Below are positions 8,794 to 17,696 of a DNA stretch of 64,000 bases, piece after piece. Position numbers and translations under genes: made by a program. The notes below the pieces were generated by a model. The model had not been told where the DNA came from and ran no database searches. It was given only the letters and a program-made list of their open reading frames with translations. Position 1 is the stretch's first letter. Every line of letters starts with the position of its first letter. The DNA lies in NCBI GenBank assembly GCA_963678075.2, contig CAXXPK010000008.1:93931-157930 (forward strand), given 5' to 3'. Origin of the DNA: Oleispirillum sp963678075 (GTDB lineage Bacteria; Pseudomonadota; Alphaproteobacteria; Rhodospirillales; Rhodospirillaceae).

Positions 8794-9968
8794 GGGGTTT
8801 CCTTCCACGTCTCGCACACCCGATCGAGAATCGCCATGGCGGCCTCGATATGCCCCGCATCGATCGTCAGGGGCGGCACGAAACGTAACGTGTTGTCGCC
8901 CGCGGGAACGGCCAGCAGCCCTTCCTCGAACAGGCGGTTGACCAAATCGCTATTGGTGACGCGGCATTTCAGACCCGCCATCAGGCCAAGGCCGCGCACT
9001 TCCTCGAACAACGCCGGGAAGCGGACGACCCGTTCGGCCAGGGCGCTCCGCAAGACCGCCGCCACGGTATTGACGCGATCAAGGAAACCGGGATCCTCCA
9101 TCACGTCGAGGACCGCGTTCGCCGCCGCCATCGCCAGCGGATTGCCGCCGAAGGTGGAGCCGTGGGACCCCGCCGTCATGGCCCGCGCCGCCCGTTCGGT
9201 GGCCAGACAGGCCCCGACCGGGAATCCCCCGCCCAGGCCCTTGGCGATCGCCATCACGTCCGGCGTCACCCCCGACCATTCGTGGGCGAACAGCTTGCCG
9301 GTCCGGCCCATGCCGCACTGCACCTCGTCTAACATCAGCAGGACATCGTTGGCGTCGGCCAATTCCCGCATCCGCCGCAGGTAATCGAAATCGGCGGCGC
9401 GCATGCCGCCCTCGCCCTGCACCGGTTCCAGCAGGATCGCCGCCGTCTCCGGCCCGACCACGGCCTTGGCCGCCGCCGGACAGCCAAAGGCGACACGGTC
9501 GAAACCCGCCGTTTCAGGGCCGAAACCGTGCTTGCCCTTGGCCTGATCGCCCGCCGCCACGGTGGCCAACGTGCGCCCATGGAAAGCCGTGCTCATCACC
9601 ACGATGCGGTAGCGTTCCGGGCGGCCCTTATCGAATTGATAACGCCGGGCGATCTTGATGGCGCACTCGTTCGCCTCCGCCCCCGAATTGCCGAAGAACA
9701 CGGTGTCGGCGAAAGTCATGTCAACCAAGCGCGCGGCGGCCCGTTCCTGACCGGCGATGCGATAGAGGTTGGAGCAATGCCACAATTTCTCCGCCTGCGC
9801 CTTTAGGGCCGCCACCAGATGCGGGTGGCAGTGTCCCAACGCGCAAACCGCGATACCGGCGGCGAAGTCCAGGAATCGTCGTCCGTCCGCCGCGATCAGC
9901 CAGGGGCCTTCGCCCCGTTCGAAAACGACGTCAAACCGCGCATAGGTCGGCATCACGGACGGGATCAC
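8790..9968 (-). CDS. argD: acetylornithine/succinyldiaminopimelate aminotransferase
   Basis: A class III PLP aminotransferase of 392 residues acting in arginine synthesis and often in lysine synthesis. It contains the GNSGAEANECAIKIAR substrate/cofactor loop, the LLDEVQCGMGRTG segment and the PLP lysine in AIAKGLGGGFPVGA. The start is GTG 9968, preceded by GAGGAGGAG six bases upstream; an internal ATG at 9953 lacks such a site. It overlaps argF by four bases. The upstream 200 bases carry a hairpin that may affect expression. Confidence 0.95.
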   Translation of the reverse strand: MIPSVMPTYARFDVVFERGEGPWLIAADGRRFLDFAAGIAVCALGHCHPHLVAALKAQAEKLWHCSNLYRIAGQERAAARLVDMTFADTVFFGNSGAEANECAIKIARRYQFDKGRPERYRIVVMSTAFHGRTLATVAAGDQAKGKHGFGPETAGFDRVAFGCPAAAKAVVGPETAAILLEPVQGEGGMRAADFDYLRRMRELADANDVLLMLDEVQCGMGRTGKLFAHEWSGVTPDVMAIAKGLGGGFPVGACLATERAARAMTAGSHGSTFGGNPLAMAAANAVLDVMEDPGFLDRVNTVAAVLRSALAERVVRFPALFEEVRGLGLMAGLKCRVTNSDLVNRLFEEGLLAVPAGDNTLRFVPPLTIDAGHIEAAMAILDRVCETWKETP

Positions 9969-10033
9969 TTGAACTCCTCCTCTTTGGCTGGCCCGCCTTT
10001 CGCGGGAACGCCGGTTGATCGCGAAAACACTTC

Positions 10034-10057
10034 AGGCGGTGGGTCCGTCCACCGCCT
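10034..10057. repeat. 9-bp perfect hairpin in the argD leader
   Basis: AGGCGGTGG / CCACCGCCT with a 6-base loop lies in the 200-base space between argD and the permease gene, about 65 bases upstream of the argD start. On the argD strand the stem is followed by a short TGTTTT, so it could be a weak terminator or attenuator. No leader peptide rich in Arg was seen. Confidence 0.4.
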
Positions 10058-10172
10058 GGAATCCGGACGGGCCGGACGAAGGCCCTACCCGGCTCCAGAA
10101 AGAAAGCGCCTATTAGAAGAGAGCGGCATCGGCGGCGTCAAGCTCTTTCGCGCAAGAAAATAACGGGCTTCT

Positions 10173-11033
10173 CTACGCCTTCAACTTATAGCCGATACGG
10201 AACAGATGCTGCGCCGACCACACCAGGAACAGGTTGCCGACGGTCAGAACCGCCAGATATAGCCAAACGCCCCCCCCCGTCACCCCCAGGAAACCGCCCC
10301 GGAAGCCATCGATCATGTAAAAGAACGGATTGACGTGGGCCAGCACGCGCAAGGCGGTGGGCAGATGGTCTATGGAATAGAAGGTGCCGGACAAGAACGA
10401 CAGCGGCGCAATGATGAAGTTGCTGACCACCGTCGATTGGTCGAACTTCTCCGCCCAGATTCCGGTCAGAACGCCCACCGCCGACATCATCATGTTGGCC
10501 TCGATCGCGAAGACCACCACCATCCAGGGCGAGGCCACCGGCAACGGCGCATAGATCGCCAGGGCCGCCGCCACCACCACGCCGACCAGAAGGCCGCGTA
10601 CCATGCCGCCGCCGATATAGGCAATCGCCAGTTCCCAGGGCGACAGGGGCGGCATCAGAATATCGACGATGCTGCCCTGCATCTTGGAAATCACCAGCGA
10701 GGACGAGGTATTGGCAAAGGCGTTCTGAATCATCGTCATCATCACCAGACCGGGCAGCAGAAACTGTTCGAACGGCACGCCGCCCATCTCTCGCCCGCCA
10801 CGCCCCATCGACAGGGCGAAGATCGCCATGAAGATCAAGGTGCTGATCACCGGCGCCGCGACGGTCTGCAACCAGACCTTAAGAAAACGGCGGACCTCCT
10901 TGGCCAGCAGGGTATGGAAACCGATCCAGTTGATCGGCCCCAGCGGAGTCATACGGTCGGGAAAAATCGGGGTCATCGCGTGCAAGGCCTGGATGAAAAG
11001 CCGATCATCGGCTCCGGTCCAAGCATATGACAT
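10173..11033 (-). CDS. ABC-2 type transporter permease
   Basis: A 286-residue membrane protein of the ABC-2 (YadH/NodJ-like) family with about six transmembrane helices. It carries the family segment PLSFLSGTFYSIDHLP, followed by NPFFYMIDGFRGGFLG. Such permeases export polysaccharides, lipids or drugs with a separate ATPase, but no ATPase gene is adjacent, so the partner is elsewhere or lost. The start is uncertain: ATG 11033 gives an N-terminal extension, while ATG 10976 (MTPIFPDRMTPLGP) is nearer the usual family start. Neither has a clear ribosome site. The gene ends in TAG and runs opposite to the carbonic anhydrase. Confidence 0.8.
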   Translation of the reverse strand: MSYAWTGADDRLFIQALHAMTPIFPDRMTPLGPINWIGFHTLLAKEVRRFLKVWLQTVAAPVISTLIFMAIFALSMGRGGREMGGVPFEQFLLPGLVMMTMIQNAFANTSSSLVISKMQGSIVDILMPPLSPWELAIAYIGGGMVRGLLVGVVVAAALAIYAPLPVASPWMVVVFAIEANMMMSAVGVLTGIWAEKFDQSTVVSNFIIAPLSFLSGTFYSIDHLPTALRVLAHVNPFFYMIDGFRGGFLGVTGGGVWLYLAVLTVGNLFLVWSAQHLFRIGYKLKA

Positions 11034-11130
11034 GCGCGCCGCCCATCCACAACCCCGTCACGGTTCAAACTCCCGTTGGTTTGCCCTATCATGGGCAAAT
11101 GATCGCGCCCGCCGCCCGCCAAGGAGCCTC

Positions 11131-11741
11131 ATGCCCGACATTTCCCGACTGCAAGACGGTTTCCGCGCATTCCGAACCGCCTATTTCGAGCACAAGCCCG
11201 AGATCTATGGCGAATTGACCCGACACGGACAGAAACCGAAATTCCTGATCATCGCCTGCTCCGATTCCCGTATCGATCCCGCGATCCTGTTCGGCGCGGA
11301 ACCGGGGGAAATGTTCGTCATCCGCAACATCGCCGGTCTGGTGCCTCCCTATCAGCCGGATGGGATGTGCCACGGCACCAGCGCCGCCATGGAATTCGTG
11401 GTCAGGGACCTGAAGGTCGAGCACGTTATCGTCCTGGGGCATTCCTCCTGCGGCGGCATCGCGAGCCTCTGCGGCACCGAACACGGCACTCCCCGGACCG
11501 GGATTTCATCGTGCCCTGGATGGCGCTGGCCCCCTCAACGGAGGGAGTCGGCCACGGCGACCCGCGCGAACTCGAACAAGCCGCGATCCGTGGGTCCCTT
11601 GCAAATCTGCGCGGCTTTCCCTGGATCGCCGAGGCCGCCGAGGCCGGGCGTCTGTCGCTTCACGGCTGGTGGTTCGACATGAACGAAGGTTCCCTATGGT
11701 GCCTGAACGCAGCCACCAACGCGTTTCAGCCATTGACGTAA
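11131..11741 (+). pseudogene. beta-carbonic anhydrase, one frameshift
   Basis: Interconverts CO2 and bicarbonate. From ATG 11131 (AAGGAG just upstream) the first frame has the zinc motifs ACSDSR near residue 45 and GHSSCGG near residue 105. Between about 11480 and 11500 the reading moves by one base to DFIVPWMALAPSTEGVGHG and continues to TAA 11739-11741, giving the usual ~203 residues and a normal C-terminus. All zinc ligands lie before the shift. A single indel, possibly in the CCCC at 11492 or nearby, explains everything; sequencing error is possible. If real, the C-terminal third is lost. Confidence 0.8.
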
Positions 11742-11795
11742 ACGCTCCATCACTCCGATGACGAACCGCCCGCCGGACGGTGCTATGATCCCCGG

Positions 11796-12413
11796 ATGAC
11801 GGACTCAACGACACCGAAAAACCGCCGCGCCGCGCCGCGCCGCATCACCGCCTCGTACCTAGAGAACGCGGCGCTGTTCTATTTGCAGCGCTTCGACAGC
11901 ACCGCCCGGAATTTGCGCCGCGTTCTGGACCGCAAGGTCCGGCGCGCCGCCTTGCATCCAGAGTCCAAAATCGATCTAGCGCAGGTGGACGCCTGGATCG
12001 AGGCAGTGGTCGGAAAAATGACCCGCCTTGGCTACATCGACGACACCCGCACCGCCGCCACCAAGGCCCGCGGCCTGTTCGCGCACGGCACCCCGCCCGC
12101 GATGATCCGCCGCCGCCTGCGCGCCGCCGGAGCCGAGGACGACGCGGTGGCCGCCGCGCTGGACGGGCTTTTCCGCGAGGAAGGGGGAAACCTGGATTTC
12201 AGGGCCGCCGTCGCGCTGGCGCGCCGCCGCCGCCTGGGACCATTCCGCCCGGCGGAGGCCAGGAGCGACCGCCGCAACAAGGATTTGGCGGCGCTGGCGC
12301 GGGCCGGCTTCGATTTCGATACCGCGCGCCGCGTCATCGACGCCGCCGACGCGGCGAACCTGATGCCGGACGATCAGGACGGTGGATTCACCGGAATCGG
12401 ATCCACCGCATAG
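11796..12413 (+). CDS. recX: regulatory protein RecX
   Basis: RecX binds RecA filaments and limits recombination and the SOS response. This 205-residue protein has the three-helix repeat pattern of the family (YLENAALFYLQRFDSTARNL, LGYIDDTRTAATKARGL, DFDTARRVID) and a basic N-terminus typical of alphaproteobacterial forms. It is not next to recA. Its last 40 bases overlap the end of a convergent hypothetical gene. Confidence 0.85.
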   Translation: MTDSTTPKNRRAAPRRITASYLENAALFYLQRFDSTARNLRRVLDRKVRRAALHPESKIDLAQVDAWIEAVVGKMTRLGYIDDTRTAATKARGLFAHGTPPAMIRRRLRAAGAEDDAVAAALDGLFREEGGNLDFRAAVALARRRRLGPFRPAEARSDRRNKDLAALARAGFDFDTARRVIDAADAANLMPDDQDGGFTGIGSTA

Positions 12414-12802
12414 GTATCATTGCCATCCAGCGCACAGGTCGAAATTTCCGGTTTCAGGGTGCGACGCAAATGCGCGACGACACCGTCGCGATATTCCGAC
12501 TTGACGAAGGACCAGGTAACGAACACCCCGCCCCGCGCCTCGTACCCGGTGATTTCCGTATTGTCCTGCGCGCGCTCGATCAATGCCCCCAGGTCGTCCG
12601 CCGCGCACACGAACACCCAACCCGGCTTGAGGCCGCGGCGGAAAAACGCGGCGACGCCACCCCGTCCGCCCAAACCGACAGCATCGGGACGGACCATCAG
12701 CAGTTTCCAGAACCGACCCTTGTCATTCTTTTCCCATGGGATATCCATGGGGGCTTCGGCAACCAGAGTCGTCTCGGCTCGCTTCAGAAACCCGAACACC
12801 AT
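12374..12802 (-). CDS. hypothetical protein, 142 aa
   Basis: A soluble, tryptophan-containing protein beginning MVFGFLKRAE, with no recognised domain, signal peptide or membrane segment. It has two cysteines (FVCAADD, STCALDG). Codon use resembles its neighbours. It converges on recX with a 40-base overlap. It is separated from the cupin gene by about 120 AT-rich bases (including ATGCATACGTATTTAATATA), which probably hold divergent promoters. Confidence 0.55.
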   Translation of the reverse strand: MVFGFLKRAETTLVAEAPMDIPWEKNDKGRFWKLLMVRPDAVGLGGRGGVAAFFRRGLKPGWVFVCAADDLGALIERAQDNTEITGYEARGGVFVTWSFVKSEYRDGVVAHLRRTLKPEISTCALDGNDTYAVDPIPVNPPS

Positions 12803-12923
12803 CCCCTTCCCGTGTCCATCCGCACCGGCACAACGGAACGATTGACGCTAATACGACACCAATGCATACGTATTTAATATAAATTCCACAAATCTTTAAC
12901 AATTCCAAGAATTGCAGCAAACC

Positions 12924-13466
12924 ATGGACGCTTGCGTGAAAAATCTGATCGCCAAATTGGGCTTGGTTCCCCACCCCAACGAGGGCGGCTACTTCCGAGA
13001 GACCTGCCGTTCGACGAAAATCATCGAGGCGACTCGCCCCGGAATCGATGCCCCACGCGCCGTTTCGACCGCGATTTACTACCTGCTGACGCCGGACACA
13101 CTTTCGGCGATGCATCGCGTCCATTCGGACGAGATGTTCCACTTCTACCTGGGTGATGCGGTGGAGCAGGTGCGGATCTTCCCCGGCGGCGGCGGCGAGA
13201 TCGTCACCATCGGCCCCGACATCGCGGCGGGAGAGACCCCGCAAACCCTTGTACAATCAGGCGTCTGGCAAGGAGCCCGGCTGAAACCGGGAGGGCTTTT
13301 CGCGTTAATGGGGTGCACCGTGGCGCCGGGCTTCGACTACGCCGACTACGAACACGGGCGGCGCGACGAACTGGTCGCCCTGTGGCCGGATCAGGCCGAC
13401 GCGATCGCCGTGCTGACCCCGGTCGATCCGGCGGTCAAGCCTACGGCTTCTCCGGATAGCCGATAA
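12924..13466 (+). CDS. cupin family protein (DUF985)
   Basis: A 180-residue single-domain cupin. The pattern HPNEGGYFRET near residue 18, IYYLL, SAMHRVHSDEMFHFYLG near 75-90 and the closing VAPGFDYADYE match the DUF985/cupin_5 family, whose members are small beta-barrel proteins of unknown or sugar-related function. ATG 12924 was preferred over an upstream TTG. The 3' end overlaps the convergent GT39 gene by 26 bases. Confidence 0.8.
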   Translation: MDACVKNLIAKLGLVPHPNEGGYFRETCRSTKIIEATRPGIDAPRAVSTAIYYLLTPDTLSAMHRVHSDEMFHFYLGDAVEQVRIFPGGGGEIVTIGPDIAAGETPQTLVQSGVWQGARLKPGGLFALMGCTVAPGFDYADYEHGRRDELVALWPDQADAIAVLTPVDPAVKPTASPDSR

Positions 13467-14985
13467 AGCGCCCCATGCGGAACAGGTTAAGAGTCAGCAC
13501 GTAATCCTTGTGGATCGGCGCCGAAATGATCACCGGACCGACCACTGGCCCGGTGAACCCGGCGGCATACTTGGAAACGTCGGACCGCCGTGTCGCCAGC
13601 AGCACCTGCCGACCACGAAACTTTTCCAGATCGACGGTCAAGTCGAAGTGATCGTCGATATGTCCGTCGGCGTTCCATTTGGCAAAACCGGGGCGCGGCG
13701 ACGGCAAATAATAGAGCATCGGCGTCAGAACCTTGCGTTCGTCGAAGGCCAGCACCGGCGGCTCCTCCCCCGCCATCTCCGGGCGCAATACGTCGGCCAG
13801 GGCCGAGCCCAAACGATCCCACCCGCGCAAGCGCTTCATCGGGTCGATCTTGGCCGTCATCACGACCCCGGCGAGGTGAACGATGCCGTCGTAATTCACC
13901 ATCGCCATTGCCGCCAACAGGTGGAGCCCCAGGGTAGCCTTGATCCAGATCTCGCGCCGCGCGCAGGCGGCCACCACCCAAACCGTCGCCGACACATAGG
14001 CGGGAGCCGCCCAGTTGGCGTTGGCGCGCGACAGAAAGCCCTCCACCACCATGATTACCAACAACGGCAGGGCAAAGGCAGCCAGGAACAGGGTATTCCG
14101 GCCCTCCGCCGTGGCGGTATCGGGACGGCGCCGCGCCAGACCAGCCGTCAACAGCAGCAATGCCGCGAACGGGATCGGTCCGAACACCCCGAATTGCGAG
14201 GCGAAGAACGCCAGCGCCTTCAACGGATGAATCCCCCCCGCCCCCAGATTGGCGTTGGCCTGGGTGTGGGCGAAACTGACGAAATGGTTGGCGGCGTTCC
14301 AGAACAAATTGGGCGAGAACACCGCGCCGCCGACCTCCAACGCCAGCCACGGCCCAGGCCGCCGCCACAAACCGCGCCACGCCGGGACCAGGGCAAAAGT
14401 CAACGCCCCGCCCGCGACGAAGGCGATCATCGCGTACTTGACCAGCAGCCCCACGCCGATCGCCACCCCCAACCCCAACCAGAACTTCAACGCCGGAAGA
14501 GATGCGGCCTCGGCGGCCAGGGCACGATGCAGGGCGACCAGCCCCCATCCCCAGGCGCACATCAGGAAAGGGTCGGTGGATATCAGCAGGGACGAGACGG
14601 AAACCCCCGGCAAGGTCAAAAAGACCAGCGCCGAGAACAGGCCAACCCGCCCACCCGCGATCCGCCGCCCCAGGGCGTAAAGCGCCAGGGCGGTCCCCGC
14701 GTGAGCCAAGGATGACCCCATGCGCACCGCCCATTCCGCCTGTCCGAACAAGGCGGTGGTGGTGGCGATCGCCCAGGCCACTACCGGCGGCTTGGAAAAA
14801 TAACCGAACGCAAGAGCCCGCGACCACGACCAGTACTGCGCCTCGTCAAAGGATAGATTGACCGGCAGCGCGGCCAGTTCGACGATCCGCCACAGGGTGA
14901 TCGCGGCGACCACGACCAGGGTCAGACGCCAGCCCGGTTCGTCCGAAACATTGGCGGGAACGCCGAAGGATGCCCGGGCCGCCAT
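13441..14985 (-). CDS. GT39-family membrane glycosyltransferase
   Basis: A 514-residue integral membrane protein with 10-12 hydrophobic helices of the PMT/ArnT fold. The first periplasmic loop carries the expected acidic motif (LSFDEAQYWSW, Asp/Glu near residue 46), and GYFSKPPVVAW follows. Such enzymes move a sugar from a polyprenyl-phosphate carrier to lipid or protein on the outer face of the inner membrane; donor and acceptor are unknown. The gene starts one base after the lptG stop codon on the same strand, so lptG and this gene share a transcript and an envelope role is likely. A second GT39 gene lies at 18651. Confidence 0.85.
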   Translation of the reverse strand: MAARASFGVPANVSDEPGWRLTLVVVAAITLWRIVELAALPVNLSFDEAQYWSWSRALAFGYFSKPPVVAWAIATTTALFGQAEWAVRMGSSLAHAGTALALYALGRRIAGGRVGLFSALVFLTLPGVSVSSLLISTDPFLMCAWGWGLVALHRALAAEAASLPALKFWLGLGVAIGVGLLVKYAMIAFVAGGALTFALVPAWRGLWRRPGPWLALEVGGAVFSPNLFWNAANHFVSFAHTQANANLGAGGIHPLKALAFFASQFGVFGPIPFAALLLLTAGLARRRPDTATAEGRNTLFLAAFALPLLVIMVVEGFLSRANANWAAPAYVSATVWVVAACARREIWIKATLGLHLLAAMAMVNYDGIVHLAGVVMTAKIDPMKRLRGWDRLGSALADVLRPEMAGEEPPVLAFDERKVLTPMLYYLPSPRPGFAKWNADGHIDDHFDLTVDLEKFRGRQVLLATRRSDVSKYAAGFTGPVVGPVIISAPIHKDYVLTLNLFRMGRFIGYPEKP

Positions 14986-14986
14986 G

Positions 14987-16093
14987 TTAGCCGTCTTCCT
15001 GATGCAACAAGGCGGCCAAGGAAATCAGCAGGGCCACCGCCACCGGGCTCCACGCCGCCAGGAACACCGGAAGGGTGTTGCTGAGCCCCAGGGCATAGGT
15101 CAGGCGCGTGAAGAAATAAAAGACGAAACCAACGCCGACGCCGGTAACGATGCGGAACAGCAGGCCGCCCTTACGCATATTGGGGTTGAGAGAGAACACC
15201 GCGGCGACCAGGACCATGGCGCACAACAGCAGCGGCGAGGCCAGCAACGAGTGCCAATGCAGCAGATGGCTGTGGGCGGAGAACCCGGCGGACTCGAAAA
15301 AGCGAATGAAACCAGGCAGATCCCAGAACGACAAACTGGCGGGTGACGAAAACTTTTCCTGGATCTTCGACAGCGACAGCGCGGTCGGCTGGCTGATCGT
15401 CTGGACGTGACGGCTGACTTCCCCCGCGCTGAGAATCCAAACGTCGTTCAAGGACAAGGCTTTGTCGCGGATCGTCCCCTCCGCCGCCTCATAGCGGGAA
15501 GACAGGCTGCCATCCGGAGCCAGGGTCAAGACGCTGACCCGGCGCATTTTCAGGATGCCGTCGCGCTGCCGGACGTCAATGGCATGGATCACCGCCTGCC
15601 CGCCCCCGGCGGCCGCCTCGCGCATCCACAACCCGCCGGAGGAAAAGGTCAGCGGATTGTCGTAGCCCATCTTCAAGGAGTCTTCGAGGCGTTCGTACTC
15701 GCGATACATGGTCGCGGCCAGAGGATTGATCGCGGTCAGATTGAACAGCCCGAACAGAAACGCGACGATCAGAACCGGCGCCAGAAACTGCCACGCGGAC
15801 ACCCCAACGGCGCGAATCACCACCAGTTCGTGGGTGCGCGTCATCCGCCAGAAGGCGATCATCGCCCCCAGCATCACCGCGAACGGCAACACCGTGGTCA
15901 GCATCTGCGGCATTTTCAGGAAGGCCATTTCCAGCACCACGGCAAGACCGACGTTGGCCTTTCCGGTCATGCGGCGCAACAGCTCGATGCTGTCGAACAA
16001 CAGCGTGACGCCGACGATGCCCAACAGCGTGAACACGAACGCCAGCGTGAAATAGCGCGCGACATAAAAGCTGATGATCCGTGACAGTCGCAT
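14987..16093 (-). CDS. lptG: LPS export permease LptG
   Basis: An inner-membrane permease of the LptB2FG machine that lifts lipopolysaccharide to LptC. The 368-residue protein has an N-terminal helix pair (MRLSRIISFYVARYF start), the ELLRRMTGKANVGL segment, LPFAVMLGAMIAFWRMTRTHELVVIRAVGVS, a periplasmic beta-jellyroll middle, and three C-terminal helices. ATG 16093 was chosen over upstream frame extensions by homology. lptF, normally its direct neighbour, is not in the window; the upstream side is the divergent pduO gene. Confidence 0.9.
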   Translation of the reverse strand: MRLSRIISFYVARYFTLAFVFTLLGIVGVTLLFDSIELLRRMTGKANVGLAVVLEMAFLKMPQMLTTVLPFAVMLGAMIAFWRMTRTHELVVIRAVGVSAWQFLAPVLIVAFLFGLFNLTAINPLAATMYREYERLEDSLKMGYDNPLTFSSGGLWMREAAAGGGQAVIHAIDVRQRDGILKMRRVSVLTLAPDGSLSSRYEAAEGTIRDKALSLNDVWILSAGEVSRHVQTISQPTALSLSKIQEKFSSPASLSFWDLPGFIRFFESAGFSAHSHLLHWHSLLASPLLLCAMVLVAAVFSLNPNMRKGGLLFRIVTGVGVGFVFYFFTRLTYALGLSNTLPVFLAAWSPVAVALLISLAALLHQEDG

Positions 16094-16265
16094 TTTTGCG
16101 TTCCGTTGGTTAACCTTGCCGGAAATCCAGGTTAAGATCGCTGGCGTCGCCGCGTCATACCTTCCACGTTCCCCGCGCCACCGCAACCGGAATCCGCCGC
16201 GGAAGATTGGGCTTGGTCTTCGACGCGGCGCCGCCATACGCAACCACGAAAGGATCACGGCAGCC

Positions 16266-16847
16266 ATGGTACAGCTCACGCGCATTTATACCCGAGGCGG
16301 CGACAAGGGAAAGACCTCTTTGGGGGACGGCTCCCGCGTCAACAAGGGCTCCTTGAGGGTCAGCGCCTACGGCACCGTGGACGAGGCCAACGGCGTTCTG
16401 GGATTAGCCCGCGTCCACACCGGCGCCGACCCGGCCTGCGCCGAGGCCGATGCCATGCTGAGCCGCATTCAGAAAGACCTGTTCGACCTGGGCGCCGACC
16501 TGTGCACCCCGATCAAGGAAAACGAGGATGCCTCGATGGCGCTGCGCATGCAGGCGGAACAGGTGAAACGACTGGAAGTCGAAATCGACACGATGAACAC
16601 CGATCTGATGCCGCTCAAATCCTTCATCCTGCCCGGCGGCAAACCGGCGGCGGCGTATTTGCATCTGGCGCGGTCGGTGATCCGCCGGGCCGAGCGCGAA
16701 ATCTCGGAACTGGTCGAGAAGGAACCGGTCAACCCGGAAGCGCTGAAATACGCCAATCGCTTGTCCGACCACCTGTTCGTTCTGGGACGGTACCTCAACG
16801 ACAAGGGCGCCTGCGACATCCTGTGGGTTCCCGGCGCCAACCGCTGA
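16266..16847 (+). CDS. ATP:cob(I)alamin adenosyltransferase, PduO type
   Basis: Makes adenosylcobalamin from cobalamin and ATP. The 193-residue protein has the N-terminal ATP-binding signature TRGGDKGKTSLGDG, the SAYGTVDEANGVLGLAR segment, and RRAEREISELVEKEPVN with NRLSDHLFVLGRY near the end. A need for this cofactor is consistent with the class II ribonucleotide reductase at 29586. ATG 16266 follows AAAGGA. It is probably transcribed with etfBA downstream, with a 96-base gap containing a strong hairpin. Confidence 0.92.
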   Translation: MVQLTRIYTRGGDKGKTSLGDGSRVNKGSLRVSAYGTVDEANGVLGLARVHTGADPACAEADAMLSRIQKDLFDLGADLCTPIKENEDASMALRMQAEQVKRLEVEIDTMNTDLMPLKSFILPGGKPAAAYLHLARSVIRRAEREISELVEKEPVNPEALKYANRLSDHLFVLGRYLNDKGACDILWVPGANR

Positions 16848-16865
16848 CCGCAACGAAGGCCTTTT

Positions 16866-16901
16866 TTCCGAGGCGGGAACGCGTAGCCTTCCGCCTCGGA
16901 A
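16866..16901. repeat. 11-bp perfect inverted repeat between pduO and etfB
   Basis: TTCCGAGGCGG and CCGCCTCGGAA are separated by 14 bases. A run of six Ts lies before, not after, the stem on the + strand, so it is not a canonical terminator for pduO. It may stabilise the etf mRNA 5' end or act as a processing site. Confidence 0.5.
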
Positions 16902-16943
16902 GCTGGAAACCGCCCCCGGGCGCAGGAAGTTGGGAACGTGCCG

Positions 16944-17696
16944 ATGAAAGTTCTGGTCGCGATCAAGCGCGTCGTCGATTACAACGTCAAAATCCGCATC
17001 AAGGCCGACGCCAGCGGCGTCGATACCGCGAATTTGAAGATGTCGATGAACCCCTTCGACGAAATCGCGGTGGAAGAAGCGGTGCGCTGGAAGGAACAGG
17101 ACAAGGCGGGCGAAGTGGTGCTGGTCAGCATCGGGCCGCAGGGCGCGCAGGATACCCTGCGTGCCGGCCTGGCGATGGGCGCCGACCGCGCCCTCCTGAT
17201 CAAGACCGAGGACGAGGTCCAACCCCTGGCCGTCGCCAAACTGCTGAAGGCGGTGGTTGAACGGGAATCCCCCGACGTGGTGATCCTGGGCAAGCAGGCG
17301 ATCGACGATGATTCCAACCAAATCGGGCAAATGCTGGCCGCCTTGCTGGGCTGGCCGCAGGGAACCTTCATTTCCTCCGCCGTGCCTGGCGACAATGGCC
17401 ACGTCACCGTGGTGCGCGAAATCGACGGCGGGCTTGAAACTCTGTCCCTGGCCCTGCCCTGCGTCCTGACCACCGACCTGCGCCTCAACGAACCGCGCTA
17501 TGCCTCTCTGCCCAACATCATGAAGGCAAAGAAAAAGCCCATGGAAACGACGACGCCCGAGGAACTGGGCATCGACATCGCGCCCCGGCTCGTCCTTTTG
17601 AAGGTCGCGAAACCGCCTCGCCGCAAGGCCGGCGTGATTGTCGGATCGGTTTCGGAACTTGTCGAACGCCTCAAGAACGAAGCGAAGGTACTCTGA
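16944..17696 (+). CDS. etfB: electron transfer flavoprotein beta subunit
   Basis: With EtfA it carries electrons from acyl-CoA and other dehydrogenases to ETF-quinone oxidoreductase. It begins MKVLVAIKRVVDYNVKIR, has the AMP-binding loop GKQAIDDDSNQ near residue 120, and the dehydrogenase-docking region PRYASLPNIMKAKKKP near 193. ATG 16944 matches the family start, although a GTG six bases earlier has better spacing from AGGAAG. The stop overlaps the etfA start (TGATG), giving coupled 1:1 synthesis. Confidence 0.95.
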   Translation: MKVLVAIKRVVDYNVKIRIKADASGVDTANLKMSMNPFDEIAVEEAVRWKEQDKAGEVVLVSIGPQGAQDTLRAGLAMGADRALLIKTEDEVQPLAVAKLLKAVVERESPDVVILGKQAIDDDSNQIGQMLAALLGWPQGTFISSAVPGDNGHVTVVREIDGGLETLSLALPCVLTTDLRLNEPRYASLPNIMKAKKKPMETTTPEELGIDIAPRLVLLKVAKPPRRKAGVIVGSVSELVERLKNEAKVL

